In this document: positions 7,320 through 15,677 of the stretch, in pieces
Layout of the letters: every line of letters starts with the position of its first letter
Numbering within the stretch: the stretch's first letter is position 1
NCBI GenBank assembly: GCA_020436165.1
Contig: JAGQYI010000030.1
Coordinates: 53,397-117,396 of the forward strand
Length of the DNA: 64,000 bases
Direction: 5' to 3'
DNA from: Cyclobacteriaceae bacterium
Lineage (GTDB): Bacteria; Bacteroidota; Bacteroidia; Cytophagales; Cyclobacteriaceae
Translations under genes and position numbers: made by a program
Notes under the pieces: model-generated
The model's input: the letters and a program-made list of their open reading frames with translations, nothing else
What the model was told of the DNA's origin: nothing
Databases searched by the model: none

Positions 7320-9893
7320 TTAAGTTCCGCTTAATACAAAAGCGCTCCAATAGTAAGGCGCTGGATAAGCTTGCCTCAACTGGCGTTGCGCTCTTTTAAA
7401 CGATTCCTGAATATCACCCGATTGAACCCAATACGTATAAAACAATGTCATTAGCTTCCAGGTGGCTTCATCATTTACTTTCCATAAGCTCATGAGTACG
7501 TGGGAGGCTCCGGCAGATTCCAGCGCTTTTTGTAGCCCATACACTCCCTCCCCCGGATGATAAACGCCCAAACCTGTTTCGCAAGCAGACAATACAACCA
7601 ATCGGGTGTTATCGAGGTTGAGGAGGGAGGCTTCGTAGGCGGTAAGAATACCATCCTGACCCTCTCCTCCCTGAAGTGTGTTGGCACCTGCCAGGGCAAT
7701 ACCCGATTGGAGCATGGCATCCGTCAAATCATTGCCGGTAGATTCTTGGTTGAAAAACCCATGTGTGGCCAGGTGCACAACTGAGTACGATTTGGCCTCT
7801 TTTAAAGCTTCTTCGGTGGCCGATTTTTGATTCAAAACCACCGTTTTCCAATCATTTTGCTCCAAAATGGAATCTATCTTCAAAATCTCTTCCGAGGTGC
7901 CGGGCAAGGGCTCATAGTCATAAATTATTTTGCTTGCCCCCAGCGTAAATCTTGGATTGCCCATTAATAATGCATTTTTAGGTGCCCTGGGTTGTTCGGG
8001 GTTTTCCAAAAGGTTTCCGGTATTTGTTATGTAGGTCAGTTCAATTTCATCAAGCACAAAATCATTTTGGGCAGGATTGTAAAGGCCCTGGAGGCTGATC
8101 TGATTATAAATACCATCCGGAGAAAAGTATACTTTTTTGACGGGCACAAATGAATTACTTCGAATGGAATCGATGATAGGTCTCCAATAGATTTTATAGG
8201 AAGACGTATCCGCTCGCTGAAAGTAATTCAGGTTACGGTAGCGGTAGAACATCTCCTTTTCAAGCAATCTATTGTTTTTGCTCCATATCAGCGACATCAC
8301 TGGTTGAGAAACCTCGGGCGTTACAATGAGGGCGGCATACACCAGGCCGTCAATTAACCGAACCATTTCTACGGCTGCTTCTCCGGGCTTTAAATGTTGC
8401 TGAACCTCCTTCCAGGTTTTTTCTGTTACAGTGAAACCCTTCTCAAATTGCCTTGAAGATTTGATCAATACCTTCTCAAGCGAATCAATTTTCAGCTTTA
8501 GTTCAGCCACTTTGCTGGCATCCATTTGCAACGCCATATTGGCTAAATGGTTTTTGCTTTTTACCCAGCGGTAATAATTTTTCTTTAAGCGTTCATCAGA
8601 AGAAGCCAATATCTGCTGCCTCATTTTATCACTGGAGTTAAGGATAATTCCTTTGGTCATCAACTGCTGGTTATACAAAGCGGTAGTTATGTGCTTATTA
8701 ATGTAAGGATTTTCACTTTCCTGCAACTGAGGGAACCCACATACTGCAAGGGCAAAACCTCCAAAGTCGTCAAAATACGACCTCTGCTTTCTGTAGAGAT
8801 TTTGCTTTTCTTTAACAGACAGGTAATTAAAATTATACACTACATCCTCAACCAACTGGTGCATTAACTGATGATAAAGAGTATCGGCAGCCTGATAATT
8901 ACCTGCATCCATGTAAGCAATGGCAAGGTTAGACAAGGTAACCTCGTACAACCCCGGGTTTATGGCCGCCCGGGAGTCCTGAATGGATTTTGCCCTGGTA
9001 AGGTAGTTTATGGCTTGTTCATCATCTCCCAACTCGGTAAACATTTCGCCCAAATTTGTCAAAAGGGCGTTGGTAAGCTGCGCATCCTGAATGGAGTCTT
9101 CGGCTATAATATGCAAAGCTCTGTTCCAGACAAGGGAGGCGCTATCGTACAATTCCGTTTTTCTGTAATAGCCGCCAAGATTCTGCATGGCGTAAAGCAA
9201 ATCCAGCGTTTTCCCATATTCGTTTAGCAGGGTTACGCTTTGCGTAAGTGTTTGTCCTGCTTTTTTCAATAAGCCGGCTTCAAGGTAATAAGAGCTAAGG
9301 TTATTTAAAACGACAAAATAGTCACTACCCAAAGCCTCCAGGCTTAAGTCGGCTGATTGAATTTCTTCTAACGTTTGGATCGCCTTTTCAATACCTCCTT
9401 TTTTGTGGTACAACGAAGCTACCGTGTTTTTATAATTGACATATGCCTTAACACTCACAGGATCGTTTCTATCTAACTCTGTCCCTTTCAGGGATTGGGC
9501 TATCTGGTCTACAAAAAACTCGGCACTGTCATATTTTTCAATGTCCATGTACGTATTAGCCAGATTGTTTAGTGCTGCAATGTGTTCGTAATGTGCATTG
9601 CCAAATAACTTATATGCAAGAGCTTCGGTTTTCCTGAAATTATGAATTGAAAGGTCGTATTCTCCCAGAGATTTTTGAGCGTACGCCAGGTTGGACAACG
9701 ATTGACCATACTCCCAACTTTTTGAACCATACGTTTTCAGGGCAAGATTCAAACATTTTTGCGCTTGAAGCTCAGCCTGTTCATATAAACCATACGATTG
9801 CAATTTTATGGTTTCACTTGCACATTGCTCCCATGACTGAGCATGTGCCAAATGAGAAATTATGATTAAAAGGAAAATGGACAGGCTTCGCAT
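7320..9893 (-). CDS. Second exported TPR-CHAT domain protein
   Basis: I place the start at the ATG at 9893 because it gives a clean signal peptide (MRSLSIFLLIIISHLAHAQ); an upstream ATG at 9944 would bury it behind 17 residues. The 857-residue product has TPR repeats over roughly residues 25-330, a linker, and a CHAT domain with H711 in HLATHGFF and C771 in LSACETG, followed by SLWKVNDEAT. The architecture matches the CHAT gene ending at 5892, and the two are transcribed towards each other. They are clearly diverged in sequence rather than a recent duplication. It is probably a periplasmic or surface-associated peptidase; the substrate is unknown. Confidence 0.9.
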   Translation of the reverse strand: MRSLSIFLLIIISHLAHAQSWEQCASETIKLQSYGLYEQAELQAQKCLNLALKTYGSKSWEYGQSLSNLAYAQKSLGEYDLSIHNFRKTEALAYKLFGNAHYEHIAALNNLANTYMDIEKYDSAEFFVDQIAQSLKGTELDRNDPVSVKAYVNYKNTVASLYHKKGGIEKAIQTLEEIQSADLSLEALGSDYFVVLNNLSSYYLEAGLLKKAGQTLTQSVTLLNEYGKTLDLLYAMQNLGGYYRKTELYDSASLVWNRALHIIAEDSIQDAQLTNALLTNLGEMFTELGDDEQAINYLTRAKSIQDSRAAINPGLYEVTLSNLAIAYMDAGNYQAADTLYHQLMHQLVEDVVYNFNYLSVKEKQNLYRKQRSYFDDFGGFALAVCGFPQLQESENPYINKHITTALYNQQLMTKGIILNSSDKMRQQILASSDERLKKNYYRWVKSKNHLANMALQMDASKVAELKLKIDSLEKVLIKSSRQFEKGFTVTEKTWKEVQQHLKPGEAAVEMVRLIDGLVYAALIVTPEVSQPVMSLIWSKNNRLLEKEMFYRYRNLNYFQRADTSSYKIYWRPIIDSIRSNSFVPVKKVYFSPDGIYNQISLQGLYNPAQNDFVLDEIELTYITNTGNLLENPEQPRAPKNALLMGNPRFTLGASKIIYDYEPLPGTSEEILKIDSILEQNDWKTVVLNQKSATEEALKEAKSYSVVHLATHGFFNQESTGNDLTDAMLQSGIALAGANTLQGGEGQDGILTAYEASLLNLDNTRLVVLSACETGLGVYHPGEGVYGLQKALESAGASHVLMSLWKVNDEATWKLMTLFYTYWVQSGDIQESFKRAQRQLRQAYPAPYYWSAFVLSGT

Positions 9894-9999
9894 TTTATTG
9901 AGTTCGTAAGAGATTAAGGTATTATTTAAACTGCTCTTACACATTCAAAAAATAAAAATAAGCAAATGCCCCAACTTTGAAAGATGTAATATAATGGGT

Positions 10000-10027
10000 A
10001 AGTGGCTAAATTTTTATTTAGCCACTT
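10000..10027. repeat. 12-bp perfect hairpin
   Basis: AAGTGGCTAAAT and its exact inverse complement enclose a TTTT loop. It lies downstream of the broken toxin operon. Neither side carries a T-run, so it is not a typical intrinsic terminator. Confidence 0.6.
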
Positions 10028-10066
10028 AAACCATAGTACATTAGATATTCTTATTATAAACAGTAA

Positions 10067-10249
10067 TCAGCTAATCTTATCCAATACCTTATGGGCAGGC
10101 ACAGCCTTTACTTTTCCATTAATTGAAACAATGATGGGGCTGTTCTTACGACTTTTGAATTCCACCATCTGGAGGTATGCTTTTTTGAGGCCAAGGGTTA
10201 CCTTTTTTTCTAAATCCTCAAGTTGGTCTTTAACGTTCATCGTATTCAT
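10067..10249 (-). CDS. Small hypothetical protein, partner of the zeta-toxin-like gene
   Basis: This 60-residue protein has an amphipathic N-terminal helix followed by a short beta-rich segment (SPIIVSINGKVKAVPAHKV). A second ATG at 10240 is equally possible. It overlaps the 3' end of the zeta-toxin-like gene by 20 bases and is surely co-transcribed with it. By position it could be an antitoxin-type or accessory partner, but I do not recognise its family, so the role is inferred from context only. It is intact, unlike its upstream partner. Confidence 0.6.
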   Translation of the reverse strand: MNTMNVKDQLEDLEKKVTLGLKKAYLQMVEFKSRKNSPIIVSINGKVKAVPAHKVLDKIS

Positions 10250-10803
10250 TTTTCAAATTTGACCATTTTTTTTCATTTCTAATAATAAGTTCTTCTCTAG
10301 CGCCTTCTGCAATAAATTCAAAGGGCTCATTAGAATTATCCACAAGAACCCATTTATCCACAAAAGGAATGTAAAGATTGAACAAGTTTTTAAGGTCATT
10401 TGAAAATCTTCTTTTAATGACATTAACGGGAATGTTATGCCCGCCTTCCTTTACTCTGGCCAATACCCTTTCAATAGCTAAATTCATTGAGTCTAGTAGT
10501 AAGAAAAGTAGAATGATTTCGTAACCTTTCTGCTGAGCGTTTTGAAGAAGCTTCACATATGCTTTGCTTGAAAGGGTCGTTTCAAAAGCAAATGAGTCTC
10601 CTTTTGCAACCAGTTCTTTTATTCTTTCTAGCATTAATCTTCCCGCCTTAATAGAAACATTTTCAGGGTTGAATGGGGATAAACCCCTTGCTATTTCGTC
10701 TGCATTTACAAATTCATTGCAATCAAATATTTCGGGTAGAACGGAATATTAGAGAGTCGTTTTTCCTGCACCATTGGGCCGGCTATAACATATATTTTTT
10801 TCA
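10230..10803 (-). pseudogene. Zeta-toxin family P-loop kinase, disrupted in the Walker A region
   Basis: Read from a GTG at 10803, the frame begins KKIYVIAGP, as in zeta-toxin family proteins. The next bases encode NGAGKTTL only after a +1 shift, meaning one A is missing in the CCAATGG context near 10773. After TTL that frame meets an in-frame TAA where Ser (TCA) would fit. It then continues with YSVLPEIFDCNEFVNADEIA and runs intact to the end at 10230. An internal ATG at 10634 could yield only a 134-residue C-terminal part (FAFETTLSSKAY, GGHNIPVNVIKRR) without the P-loop. Two lesions make this an inactivated kinase unless they are assembly errors. Confidence 0.85.
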
Positions 10804-10883
10804 CTTATCAAATATACTATTTATGGCTGCGGTAATATTCAGTATTTAAAAGGTCTTTTTCAAAAGGATATATAATAATCAGG

Positions 10884-10918
10884 CAAAACAAAAAAGCCGG
10901 CTCAATTGAACCGGCTTA
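10884..10918 (-). terminator. Intrinsic terminator of the hydroxylase gene
   Basis: On the minus strand, TAAGCCGG pairs with CCGGCTT around a 10-base loop and is followed by a T-rich run. It begins 5 bases beyond the hydroxylase stop codon. Confidence 0.8.
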
Positions 10919-10922
10919 CTTT

Positions 10923-11546
10923 TTAATTCTTTTTATGATCGGGCATGGTGCCAAACACATAGTCCCACAACGGGGAAGAAACCCCATAGGCCTTGGTCTG
11001 GTCTTTATAATGGTGCACTGCATGATTAGCCCACCACGATTTTAACAATCTGGGTGGCTTATAAATATGCTGCACGTAGTGCATTACCAGGTACAACGAA
11101 TAACCTACCAAAAAGCCGGGTAAGAAAGCAAAAACGAAATCACCCAATATCAGTCGGAATACAAAAAGAAGCAAAGTGGCAATCGTTATGCTCATTACAG
11201 GAGGCATAGCCAGACGTTCCTTGTCTTTAGGGTATTCGTGGTGTACGCCATGTAGCGTATACTGTAGTTTGGCTTTAGCAGGTGTATTTGTATTGATATG
11301 GAATAAATACCTGTGCATTACATATTCCACAAATGTGAAAAAGAAGAGACCAATAAAGAAGAACAAAACGGTTTGTCCAATGGTTAGCGTTTGAACAGAG
11401 TAAATGCTGTACGCTAAAAGCGATGCCGAATACACAATAAAAATGCTGATAGGAATAGCAATATGTGTACGGGTTAGCCTTTCGAGAAAGCTATTCTCGA
11501 ACAATTGCTTACGGCCTTTATGTTTAGGAACTACTTCTACTGACAT
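10923..11546 (-). CDS. Sterol desaturase / fatty acid hydroxylase superfamily protein
   Basis: This is a di-iron membrane enzyme of 207 residues. Histidine clusters HRYLFH, HGVHHEYP, HYVQH and HAVHH line up as in the fatty-acid 2-hydroxylase group, and four hydrophobic segments surround them. Bacteroidota make sphingolipids with hydroxylated acyl chains, so acyl hydroxylation of ceramide-type lipids is a reasonable guess; carotenoid hydroxylation is an alternative. I chose the ATG at 11546. The upstream TTG at 11564 falls inside the promoter element at 11562-11569. Confidence 0.88.
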   Translation of the reverse strand: MSVEVVPKHKGRKQLFENSFLERLTRTHIAIPISIFIVYSASLLAYSIYSVQTLTIGQTVLFFFIGLFFFTFVEYVMHRYLFHINTNTPAKAKLQYTLHGVHHEYPKDKERLAMPPVMSITIATLLLFVFRLILGDFVFAFLPGFLVGYSLYLVMHYVQHIYKPPRLLKSWWANHAVHHYKDQTKAYGVSSPLWDYVFGTMPDHKKN

Positions 11547-11561
11547 AGCAATATTTTTTTG

Positions 11562-11591
11562 CAAAAATAAGAGGTATTGAACAAAACCAAA
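11562..11591 (-). promoter_or_regulatory. Bacteroidota-type promoter of the hydroxylase gene
   Basis: On the minus strand, TTTG (11591-11588), an 18-base spacer and TATTTTTG (11569-11562) give a full -33/-7 pair. The -7 box ends 15 bases before the ATG, implying a leader of about 10 nt. Confidence 0.65.
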
Positions 11592-11625
11592 GGGATATTC
11601 TCTTAAAGCTTCAAATCGTTTTGTA

Positions 11626-12762
11626 TTAAACTCCCGCCATCTGGCTATCCAGTATCTCCCGGTAATAATCTACATACTCAGGAACGATCTTCTTGATATC
11701 CAGCTCTTTGGCCCGTGCCAATGCAGCAGCTTTAAAGGTCTCCAGGTTGTCATCATTTAGAACATGCAATGCATTTTTACTCATATCGTCCACATCGCCA
11801 ATATTGCTTACAAAGCCGGTTACACCATGAATATTCAGCTCTGGAATACCACCTGCATTGGAAGATATTACAGGAACCTCACAGGCCATGGCTTCCAGGG
11901 CCGCAAGGCCGAAGCTTTCTTTTTCTGAAGGCATAAGGAAGAGGTCCGCAACAGAAAGAACTTCTTCCACTGCATCCAACTTACCCAAGAACCGTACATC
12001 ATCCGTAACGCCCAACTCACGGCTAAGTGCTTCTACATTAACCCGATGCGGGCCATCGCCAACTAAAAGCAATTTGGCGGGCATTTTATCAGAAATCTGC
12101 TTGAAAATCCGCAAGGCATCTTCCACACGTTTTACTCTTCTAAAGTTGGAGGTATGAACAATCAGCTTTTCATTATTGGGACAAATAGCTGTTTTGAAAT
12201 GTTCTTTTTTCTGACGTTTGAACCTGTCGAGATCGATGAAGTTGGGAATTACCTTAATGTCCTTTTCAACATCAAATAAACGTAAAGTATCTTCTTTCAG
12301 GTTATTGGAAACAGCCGTAACGCCATCCGATTTGTTAATGGAAAATGATACTACTGGTTCGTAGGAAGGGTCTCTTCCTACAAGCGTGATATCAGTGCCG
12401 TGCAGTGTAGTTATAAAAGGCAGGTTAATGCCCTGCAACGCTAGTATTTGCTTGGCCTGGTACGCTGCCGAAGCATGTGGTATGGCATAGTGCACATGCA
12501 AAAGATCGAGCTTGGCAAACTTAGCTATATCCACCATTTTACTGGCAAGTGCCATTTCGTACGGTGGGTACTTAAACAACGGATACGATTGAAGCGTTAC
12601 TTCATGATAAAAGATGTTCTGGTTGAAAAAATCCAGACGCATGGGTTGGGAGTAGGTCATAAAATGCACCTCGTGTCCTAATTTACCCAGTGCTTTACCC
12701 AATTCGGTGGCTACAACGCCACTTCCTCCAAAAGTAGGGTAACAAACAATTCCTATTTTCAT
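11626..12762 (-). CDS. bshA: N-acetyl-alpha-D-glucosaminyl L-malate synthase (bacillithiol synthesis)
   Basis: This GT4-family glycosyltransferase has 378 residues and a GT-B fold. The N-terminus 'MKIGIVCYPTFGGSGVVATELG' type glycine loop (GGSG), HVHYAIPHA, the central TTLHGTDITLVG, and C-terminal MPSEKESFGLAALEAMAC with the E-x7-E arrangement are those of BshA rather than MshA. It transfers GlcNAc from UDP-GlcNAc to L-malate, the first step towards bacillithiol. Bacteroidota commonly carry bshA apart from bshB and bshC, and no partner gene is visible here. It is transcribed in the same direction as the hydroxylase 62-80 bases downstream. Confidence 0.93.
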   Translation of the reverse strand: MKIGIVCYPTFGGSGVVATELGKALGKLGHEVHFMTYSQPMRLDFFNQNIFYHEVTLQSYPLFKYPPYEMALASKMVDIAKFAKLDLLHVHYAIPHASAAYQAKQILALQGINLPFITTLHGTDITLVGRDPSYEPVVSFSINKSDGVTAVSNNLKEDTLRLFDVEKDIKVIPNFIDLDRFKRQKKEHFKTAICPNNEKLIVHTSNFRRVKRVEDALRIFKQISDKMPAKLLLVGDGPHRVNVEALSRELGVTDDVRFLGKLDAVEEVLSVADLFLMPSEKESFGLAALEAMACEVPVISSNAGGIPELNIHGVTGFVSNIGDVDDMSKNALHVLNDDNLETFKAAALARAKELDIKKIVPEYVDYYREILDSQMAGV

Positions 12763-12818
12763 TTCTCAGTTCTTTACGTGCGCTCTTACAGGTTCGTTTA
12801 GCATGTAAGACGTACAGC

Positions 12819-15197
12819 TTAGTTGTTATAGTCTATGGCCTCATAAAGCAGATCCTGAATGCGTGTACGAATGTTTAATTCATTCAGTTTAAAATTTCCG
12901 GGATCAGGAAATACTCTATTCGACAAAAATACAAATATCAATTGATGTTCCGGGTCTGCCCACACTGCCGTTCCTGTAAAACCTGTATGCCCAAAGGTTC
13001 TTGGTGATGCCAGCTCGGAGGTAGGCCCGTGAGGCATGGAGCTGGGCTTATCCCATCCCAGGCCTCTGCGGTTATCAACATATTGCCTTCGAGTAAAGTT
13101 CAAAACCGTTTCAGGAAAAAAATACTGGGTACCCCCATACGTGCCTAACTGCAACTCCATTTGCATAAGTTTTGCCAGGTCTATGGCCGTGCTAAACAGC
13201 CCTGCATGGCCTGAAACGCCTCCAAGGAGTGCGGCATTCTGATCATTCACATAACCGGTAAGTTCTCCAAACCTGAATTTTCCATTGCCTTCGGTAGGCA
13301 CAATTTCATCGGAGGGGAACTTGCACAATGGGGTATAGGTTGTATGGTCCATGCCCAGGGGTGCATAAAAGTTCTGATCCAGAAAATCATCCAGGGGTTG
13401 ATTGGTCAATCGTTCTACAAGGCTCTTAAGAATAATAAAGCCAATGTCGCTGTAGCGGTAGCCGTAAGGCTGCTCGGCATTGTCTTTACGCAAACGTTTG
13501 GAGTGAATGCTCCAACTTAGCAGGGAGTCCTGCAAATAAGGCGCAATGTAGGTTCCCTTTCCGATCTGAAAAGCATCCTGCGATTTTTGATGACTTAATG
13601 CAGAAGAAAGGTCGCTCTTGGGCAATACCTCTTTCCAGAACGGAATATACGGGTAAAGTCCGGCCTGATGCGCCAGAATTTCCCTCACCGGAATAAACGC
13701 TTTGTCGCTGTCCCACATTTCAGGAAGATAGTGCGCAATGGGCACATCAAGGTCCAGGTACCCTCGCTCGGCCAGGAACATAATAGCCTGAGTAGTGGCA
13801 GTGACTTTGGTAAGTGAAGCAAGGTCATACAGGTAGTTGTCCTCAATGGCACTCTTATTTTCGTAGGTTTTAAAACCAAAATTCTGGTAATATACCACAA
13901 TTCCATTTTTGGCCACCAGTATCTGGCACCCCGGAGTAGCCTGCTGGCGAATCCCATTTTCAACCAACGTATCAATTCGGCTCAATACATCGGTATTTAA
14001 ATGAGCCAGCGCAGGTGGTCCAAATTGTAATCTACCCAATGGGTAGGTGGAAATGGAGGGTGGAGCATAGGAGATAGGGCTTTTCACGGAAGTAAATCCC
14101 AGTGCTCCGAAAATAAGTTGAGGTACAAGTGCCTCGGTTACCCCATTGTGCTGGGGCACTAAAATTTGTGTTATTTGAGTGGAAAGCTCTTTGGGGGGTA
14201 ACTCTTTATTGAACCATACCAGAATTACTTTGGTTTTGCCGGCAAGGCCATTCAGATTACCCAGCTGAATGGATGTTAGTGATGAGGCGGGTACAACCAC
14301 ATAGCTATAGCTGGCTAGCCGTTTTGAATTATAAAGGTTTTCAAAATCAAGTGCATTGGGGTAGTAGGCGTGCTCTACATAAAAGTTAAGGTGGCGCCTG
14401 AACGATGCATAAACATCTTCTCCAAGGGTATTGGTACAGAAATAGGCTGTATCCAGCACTTTAATGGGCAATTGCGCAGAATTATTGATCAGGGAAATAC
14501 CGGAACTGTACAAGCCCCAGGCCCAGCGCGTGTATTCGTCTAATTGTTCTGAAGTGGCAGGCTCGTTCTTGACTTTTCGCTTCAGTTTTTTTATCAAGGA
14601 TTTACGTGCCTGTTCATAAACCACTTTTTTAAGCTTTTTGCTGGGTCGCTTGTTTTGGGTTAGCTCCGAAACAGCTTCTTCAGGCTTCAAAGTCCACCAA
14701 ATCTGATCGTACGATTCAATAGCTGATTCCAGGCTGTCCTTTCGAAAGTGGGGGGTAAGCTTAGCCGTGTTTCCTGAAATCCGAATTCCGTAAAACATTA
14801 CATTTTTGTCTAGCGGAATATCCAGCACAAAATCAGGTGTATAAATGGTTCGGGCATAATCTATGGCTTCTTTGGTATGCTGCTCACGTATTTGGAAAGA
14901 AGGGAACGGGATAGCCGATTGCTCTGAGGACGAAACACCTTCATAAATTGTAAGAACAGCGTACGAAAGTGGATTTTTATTCTCCAAAAGGTAATCAGGG
15001 TCATTAGAAATGTAACCTCCCGGTTTGCCGGTTGGTTGATTGTCTTCCGTTGTCCATAAAAGCAGTGCCAGTTGCTCATTGAAATTCAACTTAGAAAGGA
15101 TCTCATCTGCTTTGCTTTCAGGCGAAATCTGAGCACCTGCGCCAAGTGGTACTACCCAAATAATGACGAATAAAAAATATGTAAAAACAGGTCGCAT
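12819..15197 (-). CDS. Serine hydrolase (beta-lactamase/class C fold) with a reduced GH3-like N-terminal region
   Basis: This is a 792-residue exported protein with a signal peptide ending near residue 22 (GAGAQ). The C-terminal half is a class C beta-lactamase/PBP4* type domain: S461-L-T-K464, Y582-S-D584 in place of Y-x-N, and H737-T-G. The N-terminal half keeps traces of glycoside hydrolase family 3: an early 'ILSKLNFNEQLALLL' helix, IPFPS near 96-100, a 'GLYSSGISLINNSAQLPI' junction near 228-245, and a GH3 C-terminal-like domain to about 375. The KHFPGH-type catalytic segment of NagZ-like enzymes is absent. It resembles a GH3-beta-lactamase fusion that has lost most of the sugar-hydrolase barrel. 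A cell-wall role is inferred. Confidence 0.85.
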   Translation of the reverse strand: MRPVFTYFLFVIIWVVPLGAGAQISPESKADEILSKLNFNEQLALLLWTTEDNQPTGKPGGYISNDPDYLLENKNPLSYAVLTIYEGVSSSEQSAIPFPSFQIREQHTKEAIDYARTIYTPDFVLDIPLDKNVMFYGIRISGNTAKLTPHFRKDSLESAIESYDQIWWTLKPEEAVSELTQNKRPSKKLKKVVYEQARKSLIKKLKRKVKNEPATSEQLDEYTRWAWGLYSSGISLINNSAQLPIKVLDTAYFCTNTLGEDVYASFRRHLNFYVEHAYYPNALDFENLYNSKRLASYSYVVVPASSLTSIQLGNLNGLAGKTKVILVWFNKELPPKELSTQITQILVPQHNGVTEALVPQLIFGALGFTSVKSPISYAPPSISTYPLGRLQFGPPALAHLNTDVLSRIDTLVENGIRQQATPGCQILVAKNGIVVYYQNFGFKTYENKSAIEDNYLYDLASLTKVTATTQAIMFLAERGYLDLDVPIAHYLPEMWDSDKAFIPVREILAHQAGLYPYIPFWKEVLPKSDLSSALSHQKSQDAFQIGKGTYIAPYLQDSLLSWSIHSKRLRKDNAEQPYGYRYSDIGFIILKSLVERLTNQPLDDFLDQNFYAPLGMDHTTYTPLCKFPSDEIVPTEGNGKFRFGELTGYVNDQNAALLGGVSGHAGLFSTAIDLAKLMQMELQLGTYGGTQYFFPETVLNFTRRQYVDNRRGLGWDKPSSMPHGPTSELASPRTFGHTGFTGTAVWADPEHQLIFVFLSNRVFPDPGNFKLNELNIRTRIQDLLYEAIDYNN

Positions 15198-15325
15198 AAA
15201 AAAGAGGTGTCCTTAAAACAAAATAAACCTTTAAATTTGTATTTGATGCATGCAAAGGTTTTTCGTTTTCTTAATTAAACGAAACTTTCTGTATTCGTCT
15301 GTATAAACGGTTTCACAAATTACAA

Positions 15326-15670
15326 ATGAAGATTCCTTCAATTTTTAAATTACCCAGGCATCAGCGGTTCCATATGGAGCCCCGGTATTACAATCCTGTG
15401 AAAGAAGAGATTCAGGAACGTGAGAGGAGAATAATTGCTGAGATAAACGCTCAAAAAAGGGAAGGCACGTACACTCCGGGCACAAGAATATCCGGATCTT
15501 TTAGCCGGAGCGCACCTAAAAAGGATGAAAGTGGTTTGTTACGATTTGTGATAGCTACTTTGCTCTTTGGAGGAGTCGTTGGATACCTCTACTTTGGAAT
15601 TGCTGCCGTATATGCCGCTTTCGGAATAGGAATGGTATATTTTGTTGTGAAACGATTGAAACTGCTATAA
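15326..15670 (+). CDS. Small membrane protein upstream of mutL
   Basis: This 114-residue protein has a basic, Arg/Glu-rich cytoplasmic N-terminal half (residues 1-72). Two closely spaced hydrophobic helices follow: LLRFVIATLLFGGVVGYLYF and IAAVYAAFGIGMVYFVV. The family is not recognised. It lies 7 bases upstream of mutL on the same strand, so the two are probably co-transcribed. That linkage looks positional rather than functional. The ATG at 15326 is the only reasonable start. Confidence 0.75.
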   Translation: MKIPSIFKLPRHQRFHMEPRYYNPVKEEIQERERRIIAEINAQKREGTYTPGTRISGSFSRSAPKKDESGLLRFVIATLLFGGVVGYLYFGIAAVYAAFGIGMVYFVVKRLKLL

Positions 15671-15677
15671 ATACTCA

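Noticed and set aside
3073..9893. CHAT proteases as activators of a bacterial gasdermin
   Set aside because: The gene between the CHAT genes is helical with an Rx4H motif and lacks the beta-rich pore-forming pattern and N-terminal Cys of bacterial gasdermins. Both CHAT proteins also appear exported.
11626..12762. Mycothiol-type MshA or a general capsule glycosyltransferase
   Set aside because: Length, the FGGSGVVATELG start and the HYAIPHA segment fit BshA, and bacillithiol is the expected thiol in this phylum.
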